Of a DNA stretch of 64,000 nucleotides, positions 47,292-53,878 are shown in pieces (the stretch's first letter is position 1; each line of letters begins with the position of its first letter). Under the pieces are notes generated by a model that had not been told where the DNA came from, did not search any database, and saw only the letters and a list, made by a program, of their open reading frames with translations. The stretch is taken from the NCBI GenBank assembly GCA_031272485.1, contig JAISTV010000006.1, forward strand, positions 1 to 64,000, written 5' to 3'. The position numbers and the translations under genes were made by a program. The stretch comes from Eubacteriales Family XIII. Incertae Sedis bacterium (GTDB taxonomy: Bacteria > Bacillota > Clostridia > Peptostreptococcales > Anaerovoracaceae).

Positions 47292-47872
47292 TGGGCATGG
47301 AGATTCGCGCAGAGGGCTTAACCAAAACTTACGGCGACGTGACGGCGCTTAGCGGGTTTACGGCGGTATTTCCCGCCGGAGCGGTGAGCTGCATCATGGC
47401 GCCGTCCGGCGCGGGGAAGACCACGCTGCTGCGGATTCTAATGGGGCTGGAGACGCCGGACAGCGGCAGCGTAAGCGGCCTTGAAGGCGCGCGGCTGGGC
47501 GCGGTCTTTCAGGAGGATCGGCTGTGTGAGAACCTCTCCGCCGTGAGCAACATCCGCCTGGTGCGTCCTTCGCTCGGGAAGGCGGAGATAGAGGAAGCGC
47601 TTGCCGCGGTGGGGCTTGGCGCGGAGGCGCTCGGGCGGCCGGTGCGCGAGTTTTCCGGCGGTATGAAGCGGCGGGTGTCCCTGCTTCGCGCCTTGCTTTC
47701 GGATGCGGACGTGCTGCTATTGGACGAGCCGCTTAAGGGGCTGGACGCGGAGACGAAGCAGGTAGCTGCGCGTGCGCTGCGGGAGTGCGGCCATGGCAGG
47801 ACGGTGATTCTGGTTACGCACGATGAGGCGGAAGCCGCGGCGGTGGGCGCGGTGCAGATCATTCAGCTATAA
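47291..47872 (+). CDS. ABC transporter ATP-binding protein, short form
   Basis: 193 residues, shorter than the roughly 240-260 residues of typical SsuB/TauB proteins because the C-terminal part is missing. All catalytic motifs are present: Walker A APSGAGKTTLL, Q-loop GAVFQEDRL, signature EFSGGMKRRVSLLRALL, Walker B VLLLDEPLKGLD and the switch His in LVTHDEAEAA. The start at 47291 overlaps the permease stop; an in-frame ATG at 47297 is possible. Hairpins follow directly downstream. Confidence 0.88.
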   Translation: MGMEIRAEGLTKTYGDVTALSGFTAVFPAGAVSCIMAPSGAGKTTLLRILMGLETPDSGSVSGLEGARLGAVFQEDRLCENLSAVSNIRLVRPSLGKAEIEEALAAVGLGAEALGRPVREFSGGMKRRVSLLRALLSDADVLLLDEPLKGLDAETKQVAARALRECGHGRTVILVTHDEAEAAAVGAVQIIQL

Positions 47873-47880
47873 AAAAATGA

Positions 47881-47910
47881 GGGGCGTTCGGCACGCCCCC
47901 CGACCCCTCT
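47881..47910 (+). terminator. hairpin after the ABC transporter, probable terminator
   Basis: GGGGCGT (47881-47887) and ACGCCCC (47893-47899) with a 5-nt loop, 8 bp after the stop codon. The downstream T content is modest (CTCTCTT), so termination is likely but not certain. It is the first of six successive inverted repeats. Confidence 0.5.
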
Positions 47911-48045
47911 CTTACTAAGCGGTATTTGTAACTTATACCGCAAAGGGTGTAGTCCTAAACACCCGTGTGGCGGAAAATCGCTTAAGTGGGTGTCTGGCAT
48001 GCAGCCAGACACCCACTTTCCACATTTGGGCTGGGTGGTCCATGT

Positions 48046-48172
48046 CGCAAAATTTCAGTATTTCGTGTATCAAAAATGGGAGGGGCTGGAGAATCCACAC
48101 GAAATACTGAAATTTTGCGTGGAGGGAGGGGGTTTGCGGGTGTGGGGATACACGAAATACTGAAATTTTGCG
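48046..48172. repeat. three copies of a 23-bp repeat, one inverted
   Basis: ACACGAAATACTGAAATTTT plus GCG occurs at 48097-48119 and 48150-48172, and in inverted form at 48046-48068. The first and third copies match over 26 bp. The AT-rich unit stands out from the GC-rich flanks. Confidence 0.9.
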
Positions 48173-48210
48173 TAGTGGCTGGTGGCCGGGCATCCCGCTT
48201 GCTGCGCCTA

Positions 48211-48242
48211 TTGTCAACCAAAAATAATTTTTCGGTTGACAA
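48211..48242. promoter_or_regulatory. BirA-type operator upstream of ecfA1
   Basis: TTGTCAACC (48211-48219), 14 bp, then GGTTGACAA (48234-48242). The form and spacing match the known BirA consensus (TTGTNAACC, 14-16 bp, GGTTNACAA). It covers a -35-like TTGACA, so binding should repress the ECF operon. birA with its DNA-binding domain is at 23490. Confidence 0.7.
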
Positions 48243-48271
48243 TAGGCGAACCGCGCTAAGTGTGATATACT
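48236..48271 (+). promoter_or_regulatory. promoter of the ECF operon
   Basis: An extended -10, TGATATACT (48263-48271), is clear. TTGACA at 48236-48241 is 24 bp from the TATACT, too far for a normal spacer, so the extended -10 probably dominates. Transcription would begin near 48278. Confidence 0.5.
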
Positions 48272-48303
48272 ATCCGAGTATGGAAATTTCTCAGGAAAAG
48301 GAC

Positions 48304-49161
48304 ATGATCCGGATTGAGAATCTGGTGTATACGTACCGGCATGGCGAGGATACGGATGTTATCCCGGCGCTTTGCGGTGTCTCGCTTTCTGTGGAGAAGG
48401 GGAGCTTTACTTCCGTGATCGGGCGCAACGGTTCCGGTAAGTCTACGTTGGCTAAGAGCATTAACGCGTTGGTGCTTCCTACGGAGGGGCGCGTCTTTGT
48501 GGAGGGCTTTGATACGCAGGACGAGTCGGCGCTTTGGGAGGTTCGGCAGCGCGTGGGGATGGTCTTTCAGAATCCGGATAACCAGCTGGTGTCCGCGGTG
48601 GTGGAGGACGACGTGGCTTTCGGGCCGGAGAACCTTGGGGTGGACCCGGATGAGATTCGCAAAAGGATCCGGTTTGCGCTGGATTCGGTGGATATGTATG
48701 AGCACCGGAAGATGGCGCCGCATCTGCTCAGTGGCGGGCAGAAGCAGCGCATAGCCATTGCGGGGGTTATCGCTATGCGGCCGGACGTGATTATCTTTGA
48801 CGAGCCTACCGCTATGCTGGACCCCGGCGGGCGGCAGGAGGTGCTGGACATTATGCACAGCCTGAACGAGGAGGGGATAACCGTGGTTCTCATAACCCAC
48901 TTCATGGAGGAGACCGTGAAGAGTGACCGTATAATTATTATGGACAACGGAAGGATAGCGCTGGAGGGAACGCCCGTGGAGGTCTTTTCCCACCCGGCGG
49001 AGATAGAAGCGCTGGGCCTGAAACTGCCGTTTGCGGTAGAGGTGGCGGCCGGCCTGCGCCGGAACGGCATTGACGTCCCGGAAGACATATTAGACACTGA
49101 GGAACTGACACAGTATATTTTACAGAGAGCGGCGCGGAGCGAACCGGCTGCCGTGCACTGA
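48304..49161 (+). CDS. ecfA1: energy-coupling factor transporter ATPase EcfA1
   Basis: 285 residues from the ATG at 48304 (MIRIENLVYTYRHGEDTD), which has AGGA 7 nt upstream; an in-frame ATG at 48280 would give 8 more residues and an almost leaderless mRNA. Walker A is GRNGSGKSTLAK, the Q-loop region NPDNQLVSAVVEDDVAFGPE, the signature LLSGGQKQRIAIAG and Walker B VIIFDEPTAMLDP. With EcfA2 it powers vitamin uptake by shared substrate-binding S components. Confidence 0.93.
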   Translation: MIRIENLVYTYRHGEDTDVIPALCGVSLSVEKGSFTSVIGRNGSGKSTLAKSINALVLPTEGRVFVEGFDTQDESALWEVRQRVGMVFQNPDNQLVSAVVEDDVAFGPENLGVDPDEIRKRIRFALDSVDMYEHRKMAPHLLSGGQKQRIAIAGVIAMRPDVIIFDEPTAMLDPGGRQEVLDIMHSLNEEGITVVLITHFMEETVKSDRIIIMDNGRIALEGTPVEVFSHPAEIEALGLKLPFAVEVAAGLRRNGIDVPEDILDTEELTQYILQRAARSEPAAVH

Positions 49162-49207
49162 GTTTTCCCATAGAAGTGAATAGAATTTTCGAAAGAGCAG
49201 CATTTAG

Positions 49208-50086
49208 ATGTCGATCACTGTAGAACAACTTACGCACGTTTATAACAGCGGCCTCGCGTACGAGACGAAAGCCTTGGACGAGGTGAGTTTTTCTGTGGAG
49301 AGCGGCGAGTTTGTGGCTATAATCGGGCACACGGGCTCGGGCAAGTCCACGCTCATTCAGCATCTGAACGGGATTCTCAAGCCCACGAGCGGCACAATCC
49401 GCATAGGCGAGACGGAGATTACGGATAAAAAGACGAAGATGGTGGACGTGCGCAAACGGGTTGGCCTGGTGTTTCAGTATCCGGAGTACCAGCTGTTCGA
49501 GGAGACGGTGCAGGAGGACGTGGCGTTCGGGCCTAAGAACCTGGGGCTGGAGAAGGATGAGATAGATGCGCGCGTGCGCAGGTCTTTGTCGCTGGTGGGG
49601 CTGGACTATGAACAGTTCGCGCAGCGCTCGCCGTTCGAGCTTTCCGGCGGACAGAAGCGGCGGGTGGCCATAGCGGGCGTAATCGCCATGGAGCCGGAGT
49701 TGCTCATCTTGGACGAACCGACGGCTGGGCTGGACCCGGGATCGCACCTGGAGGTGCTGGACATGGTGACCTCCATACGGGAGCGGACGGGGTGCACGGT
49801 CATCTTAGTCTCGCACAACATGAACGACGTGGCGCAGATGGCGGACCGCATTTTTATCATGGACAGCGGTCGGATCGTGCGCTCGGGACCGCCGCGCGAG
49901 GTGTTTAAGGAGCGCGACTACCTTAAGAGCATAGGGCTGGGACTGCCGCAGGCGGCGGAAGTGGCGGCGGTGCTGGAGGAGGCGGGCATGCCGGCGGCGG
50001 GCGTGCTGGTGTCAAGTCAGGAGCTTGTCACCTACCTCACGGCGCAGCTTGGCGGCGCGGCCACGCAGGGGGAGGCGGAGAGATGA
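49208..50086 (+). CDS. ecfA2: energy-coupling factor transporter ATPase EcfA2
   Basis: 292 residues. Walker A is GHTGSGKSTLIQHLNG, the Q-loop region YPEYQLFEETVQEDVAFGPK, the signature ELSGGQKRRVAIAG and Walker B LLILDEPTAGLDP. It forms a heterodimer with EcfA1. A 9-bp inverted repeat with one mismatch lies near the 3' end (50008-50032), in a poorly conserved C-terminal part. Overlaps ecfT by 4 bp. Confidence 0.95.
   Translation: MSITVEQLTHVYNSGLAYETKALDEVSFSVESGEFVAIIGHTGSGKSTLIQHLNGILKPTSGTIRIGETEITDKKTKMVDVRKRVGLVFQYPEYQLFEETVQEDVAFGPKNLGLEKDEIDARVRRSLSLVGLDYEQFAQRSPFELSGGQKRRVAIAGVIAMEPELLILDEPTAGLDPGSHLEVLDMVTSIRERTGCTVILVSHNMNDVAQMADRIFIMDSGRIVRSGPPREVFKERDYLKSIGLGLPQAAEVAAVLEEAGMPAAGVLVSSQELVTYLTAQLGGAATQGEAER
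50008..50032. repeat. in-frame mini-palindrome in ecfA2
   Basis: GGTGTCAAG (50008-50016), a 7-nt loop and CTTGTCACC (50024-50032); one mismatch in 9 bp. It is read in the TCA-AGT phase. Confidence 0.35.
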
Positions 50087-50922
50087 TTCGCGACATAACC
50101 CTGGGGCAGTACTATCCCGAGTACAGCATAATCCACAAGCTCGACCCACGGCTTAAGATCGTGGCGATTCTCTTCTACATAGCCTCGCTTTTCGTGGTGA
50201 AGGACTTTTGCGGCTACCTGCTGGTCATGCTGGCGCTGGGCATTTTCATAAGCCTGTCCAAGGTGCCCCTCCGGTTCATCCTGCGCGGGCTCAAGCCGAT
50301 TATGATTATCATCATGTTCACCTTCCTGCTGAACATGTTCATGACGAGCGGCGAAATTCTCTGGCAGTGGAAGTTCCTGAAGATCACGCAGGAGGGAATC
50401 TACAACGCGGTGTTTATGGCGCTGCGGCTGGTGTTCCTCATCCTGGGCTCGTCCATGCTCACGCTCACGACCAAGCCCATCAAGCTCACGGACGGGATAG
50501 AGAGCCTGCTCAAACCGTTCAAGAAGATGGGGCTGCCCACGCACGAGCTGGCCATGATGATGACCATAGCCCTGCGGTTCATCCCCACGCTCCTCGAGGA
50601 GACGGACAAGATTATGAAGGCGCAAATGGCGCGCGGCGCGGACTTTGAAACCGGCAGCATATTCCGCCGGGCCAAGGCCATGGTGCCCATACTGGTGCCG
50701 CTGTTCGTGGGGGCGTTTCGCATAGCGCAGGACCTGGCCATGGCCATGGAGGCGCGGTGTTACCGCGGCGGCGAGGGGCGCACCAAGCTCAACGCGCTCA
50801 AATTCAAGCGCAAGGACGCGGTGGCGGCGCTCATCATGGCGGTGTACTTCGCGCTGGCCATATTGGACCGCGTATTTTTAGAAGGACTGGATGCGGTGCT
50901 GGTGCACCTTGTGATAAAGTAA
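50083..50922 (+). CDS. ecfT: energy-coupling factor transporter transmembrane protein EcfT
   Basis: 279 residues, several membrane segments. The two coupling-helix ARG-type motifs are seen in KAQMARGADFETG and AMEARCYRGGEGRTKL. It joins the ATPases to interchangeable S components. The start overlaps ecfA2 (ATGA). queT follows after 51 bp. Confidence 0.95.
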   Translation: MIRDITLGQYYPEYSIIHKLDPRLKIVAILFYIASLFVVKDFCGYLLVMLALGIFISLSKVPLRFILRGLKPIMIIIMFTFLLNMFMTSGEILWQWKFLKITQEGIYNAVFMALRLVFLILGSSMLTLTTKPIKLTDGIESLLKPFKKMGLPTHELAMMMTIALRFIPTLLEETDKIMKAQMARGADFETGSIFRRAKAMVPILVPLFVGAFRIAQDLAMAMEARCYRGGEGRTKLNALKFKRKDAVAALIMAVYFALAILDRVFLEGLDAVLVHLVIK

Positions 50923-50973
50923 TCGTTAGAGGGCGCGGGCGACGTTCCCCGCTGTCCCGGGAAGGAGTAACAG

Positions 50974-51489
50974 ATGGTTACGGAAGAAAAGAAAGTAAAG
51001 GTGCTGTCTTTGCAGTTCGTGCTGCAGGCGGCGGTCATAGGCGGCGTGTACGGGGTGCTTACGCTCCTGCTCGCGCCCATCAGCTACGGCATGGTGCAGG
51101 TACGCGTCTCGGAGGCGCTCACGGTGCTGCCGCGCTTCACCAAGGCGGCCATCCCCGGCCTGTTCATAGGCTGTTTCCTCGCAAACCTCTTAGGGTCGGG
51201 AAACATAATCGACATAGTCTTCGGCTCGCTGGCCACGCTCCTCGCAGCGCTCTTAAGCTATAAGCTCAGGGAAAAGCCGTGGCTCGTGCCGCTTCCGCCG
51301 GTGCTCCTGAACGCGGTCATCGTGGGCGCGGTGCTCTACTACGGCTACGGCGTGGCGCCGGAAATCGCCGGCGGCTGGGGGCTGCTTGCGGACATGGCGT
51401 TCGTGGGCCTGGGGCAGGTGGCAGCTTGCTACGTGCTGGGCATGCCGCTACAGAAGATTTTGGAGAAATACAAGGGCATTTTTGCATGA
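50974..51489 (+). CDS. queT: QueT-type ECF substrate-binding component
   Basis: 171 residues, about five membrane segments, with no cytoplasmic domain. QVRVSEALTVLPRFTKAAIP, GLFIGCFLANLLGSGNIIDI and VFGSLATLLAALLSYKLREK match the QueT family, which is thought to import a queuosine precursor. GGAAGGAG precedes the start. I see no preQ1 riboswitch in the 51-bp gap before it. It lies with the ECF module it would need. Confidence 0.9.
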   Translation: MVTEEKKVKVLSLQFVLQAAVIGGVYGVLTLLLAPISYGMVQVRVSEALTVLPRFTKAAIPGLFIGCFLANLLGSGNIIDIVFGSLATLLAALLSYKLREKPWLVPLPPVLLNAVIVGAVLYYGYGVAPEIAGGWGLLADMAFVGLGQVAACYVLGMPLQKILEKYKGIFA

Positions 51490-52211
51490 GACAAAAACGC
51501 ATTAAAGATGTGGAACGAAAGGTAGCGCCGTACAGGCGCTATCTTGTGGAAGAGCCCCGTGAAAACCGTGGCGTCTGGCGCAATGTCTTTGCCGCGCGCT
51601 GCATAGGCCAGGCCCAGGCGGCTTCGGGGCGGAAGCTTTATCTGGAGATCGGCTGCGGCAAGGGGCTCTTTATCAAGACGCTGTCAAGCGAAAACCTTGA
51701 CAGCCTGTATCTGGCTGCGGAAGGGCAGATGAGCGTGGCCTACCGCGCGCTGGCCACGGCCGCCGGTACGCTGAGCGCCGTGAAGCAGGGGTTTTACATC
51801 CGCGAGGACGACGTGCCGCCGCCGCGCAATCTGCTGTTCCTGCGCACGTATATCTTTGAGCCGGGCGAGTTTTTCGCCGACGGGGAGCTTAACGGCATAT
51901 ACCTGAATTTCTCCGACCCATGGCCCAAGGCGCGGCACGAGAAGCGCCGCGTGACGTCCCCGGCGTTTCTGGAGGCGTACCGCAAGGTGCTGGCGCCGGG
52001 CGGCTTTCTTTCGCTGAAGACGGACAACGACATCCTGTTCGAGTACAGTGCGGCCACCATAGAGGCGGCGCCGGGCTTTTCCGTGGAGCGCCTCACGCAC
52101 GACCTGTACGCGTCGGAGTTTCTGGCGGGCAACGTGCCCACGGAATATGAGCGAAAATGGGTGAACCTGAATCGCAAAATAAAGCACATTCTGGCGGTAA
52201 AGACAGATTGA
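51486..52211 (+). CDS. trmB: tRNA (guanine-N7)-methyltransferase TrmB
   Basis: 241 residues from the ATG at 51486, overlapping the queT stop (ATGA). The SAM-binding motif is LYLEIGCGKGLF, and NFSDPWPKARHEKRRVTSPA is the TrmB signature. It makes m7G46 in tRNA. A 9-bp perfect mini-palindrome is at 51680-51704. The next promoter's -35 box overlaps its stop codon. Confidence 0.95.
   Translation: MRQKRIKDVERKVAPYRRYLVEEPRENRGVWRNVFAARCIGQAQAASGRKLYLEIGCGKGLFIKTLSSENLDSLYLAAEGQMSVAYRALATAAGTLSAVKQGFYIREDDVPPPRNLLFLRTYIFEPGEFFADGELNGIYLNFSDPWPKARHEKRRVTSPAFLEAYRKVLAPGGFLSLKTDNDILFEYSAATIEAAPGFSVERLTHDLYASEFLAGNVPTEYERKWVNLNRKIKHILAVKTD
51680..51704. repeat. in-frame mini-palindrome in trmB
   Basis: GCTGTCAAG (51680-51688), a 7-nt loop and CTTGACAGC (51696-51704): a perfect 9-bp inverted repeat in the TCA-AGC phase. 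Confidence 0.4.
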
Positions 52212-52236
52212 CAATAAATGGAAAGCGTGATATGAT
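52208..52236 (+). promoter_or_regulatory. promoter of the flavoprotein gene
   Basis: A consensus TTGACA (52208-52213), a 17-bp spacer and TATGAT (52231-52236) with TGA before it. It overlaps the trmB stop. Confidence 0.75.
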
Positions 52237-52259
52237 TTTCGCAACGGGAGGTAAGACGT

Positions 52260-52883
52260 ATGTATATTCTGCTTTTGAACGGGAGCGCCCGCGAAAAGGG
52301 CTGCACGTACACGGCGCTGTCCGAGGTAGCCGGCGAGCTTGAAAAGGGCGGTGCGCGCGCCGAGATTTTTCAGATAGGCAGTCAGCCCCTGCAGGGCTGC
52401 ATAAGCTGCAGGGCCTGCCAGAAACTCGACCGCTGCACTTTTGACGGGGACGTGGTGAACACGTTCGTCAAGAAGGCGCAGACGGCGGACGGGTTTATCT
52501 TCGGGACGCCGGTTTACTATGCCAACCCGAACGGGTCGGTGCTGGCGGTCATGGACCGGATTTTCTTCTCCGGGGGAAAATGGTTCGCGGGAAAACCGGC
52601 TGCAGCGGTGGCTTCGGCGCGCAGAGCCGGCACCACATCGGCATTGGACTCCCTGCAGAAGTTTTTCCAGATAAGCGGCATGCCCATGGTGCCGGCGCGG
52701 TACTGGCCCATGGTCTTCGGAAACAGTCCGGACGAGGTGGCGCAGGATAAGGAAGGCTTGCAGAATTTACGGATACTTGCCAGACAGATGATATACATGA
52801 TTCGCACGCAGCAGGCGGCGAAGGAAGCCGGGATTGAGGCGCCGGAAGCGGAGCCCAAGGTCTGGACGAACTTTATTCGCTGA
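52260..52883 (+). CDS. NADPH-dependent FMN reductase family flavoprotein
   Basis: 207 residues, flavodoxin-like fold. LLNGSAREKGCTYTAL is the FMN phosphate loop and GTPVYYANPNGSVLAVMDR is typical of the family. Cysteines in CISCRACQKLDRC resemble the region that can bind an iron-sulfur cluster in related flavoproteins, but the pattern here does not prove a cluster. Probably an NAD(P)H-dependent reductase; substrate unknown. GGGAGG precedes the start. Confidence 0.85.
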   Translation: MYILLLNGSAREKGCTYTALSEVAGELEKGGARAEIFQIGSQPLQGCISCRACQKLDRCTFDGDVVNTFVKKAQTADGFIFGTPVYYANPNGSVLAVMDRIFFSGGKWFAGKPAAAVASARRAGTTSALDSLQKFFQISGMPMVPARYWPMVFGNSPDEVAQDKEGLQNLRILARQMIYMIRTQQAAKEAGIEAPEAEPKVWTNFIR

Positions 52884-52918
52884 GGCGCCCGCCGCGCGCG
52901 ACAAAGGAAAGGCGAAAA

Positions 52919-53878
52919 ATGAAAGCGAAATTTATTAGCGAGTTGTATCCGGGGGACGAGATTACGGATTTCTTCCTCGTGAAGAGCATAGCCGTTAAGA
53001 CGGGCTCGAACGGGAAGAACTATCTGGATATGCAGCTTGCCGACAAGACGGGCGATGTCTATGCGAAAAAATGGGACGCGAGCGACGAGGAGACCTCGGC
53101 GGCGTTCCTGCCCAAGGTAGGCGGGATAATCAAGGTCAGGGCGCAGGTCACGGAGTGGAACGGGCAGCGGCAGATGAAGGTGCAAAAGTTGCGCACGGCC
53201 AAGCCGGGGGACGGCCTGGATGTGGCGGATTTCTTCCGCAGTGCGCCGCGGGCGCCGGAAGAGATGTATGCCTACATAGAAAAGACGGCGGACAGCATTG
53301 ACGACGAGGACTTCCGGATTATGACGCAGCGCGTGCTGGCGGATAACCGGGAGCGGCTGCTGTACTATCCGGCCGCGGCCAAGAACCACCACGCCATCCA
53401 CGCGGGACTGCTGTACCACATGACGCGCATGCTCGAGATGGCGGAAAAGTTCTGCGAGGTCTACGGCGTGCTGAACCGCGACCTGCTGGTGACGGGCGTC
53501 ATATTCCACGACATGGAGAAACTTTACGAGATGGCCGCCGACGAGAACGGGGTCGTTTCGGACTATACGTTTGAGGGGATTCTGCTGGGGCATCTGGTGC
53601 AAGGTGTGGTGGCCATAGACCGCCTGGCAGAGGAGCTGCAGGTGCCGTATGAGAAGAAAATCATGCTGGCGCACATGGTGCTCTCCCATCATTACGAACC
53701 GGAATACGGTAGCGTGAAAAAGCCGCTCTTCCCCGAGGCGGAGGCGCTGCATTATTTGGACATGGTGGATTCCAAGCTCTACGACATGGAGACGGCGTTG
53801 GAAGGGACCACGGCGGGCGGATTCTCCGACCGCGTCTGGACCCTGGATAACCGCCGGATTTACAAACGGCAGTGGTAA
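52919..53878 (+). CDS. yhaM: 3'-5' exoribonuclease YhaM family (OB fold plus HD domain)
   Basis: 319 residues. Residues about 1-110 are an OB-fold nucleic-acid-binding domain (VKTGSNGKNYLDMQLADKTG). The HD domain has AKNHHAIHAGLLYHMTRML and GVIFHDMEKLYEM with the metal-binding His and Asp residues, and AHMVLSHHYEPEYGS later. YhaM trims RNA and DNA 3' ends in Gram-positive bacteria. It overlaps the GTG start of recD2 by 7 bp. Confidence 0.9.
   Translation: MKAKFISELYPGDEITDFFLVKSIAVKTGSNGKNYLDMQLADKTGDVYAKKWDASDEETSAAFLPKVGGIIKVRAQVTEWNGQRQMKVQKLRTAKPGDGLDVADFFRSAPRAPEEMYAYIEKTADSIDDEDFRIMTQRVLADNRERLLYYPAAAKNHHAIHAGLLYHMTRMLEMAEKFCEVYGVLNRDLLVTGVIFHDMEKLYEMAADENGVVSDYTFEGILLGHLVQGVVAIDRLAEELQVPYEKKIMLAHMVLSHHYEPEYGSVKKPLFPEAEALHYLDMVDSKLYDMETALEGTTAGGFSDRVWTLDNRRIYKRQW

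Larger units (their letters stand above)
47873..48279. repeat. cluster of six successive inverted repeats, noncoding
   Basis: Within about 400 bp, in order: GGGGCGT pair (47881-47899); GCGGTAT and ATACCGC (47919-47941); GGGTGT and ACACCC (47945-47964); a 15-bp perfect pair (47984-47998 with 48004-48018, 5-nt loop); a 23-bp perfect pair (48046-48068 with 48097-48119); and a 15-bp pair (48205-48219 with 48234-48248). The 23-bp unit occurs a third time at 48150-48172. Short frames here (for example on the minus strand) look like chance. The last pair contains the BirA-type operator. Confidence 0.8.

Noticed and set aside
48046-48172. CRISPR array
   Set aside because: There are only three copies with unequal spacers, one copy is inverted, and no cas gene is in the window.
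47933-48242. Short minus-strand open frames of 86 and 94 codons in the hairpin cluster
   Set aside because: They run through the inverted repeats, lack ribosome-binding sites and have no recognisable protein content.
50923-50973. preQ1 riboswitch before queT
   Set aside because: The 51-bp gap has neither the small C-rich loop hairpin nor the A-rich tail of that riboswitch.
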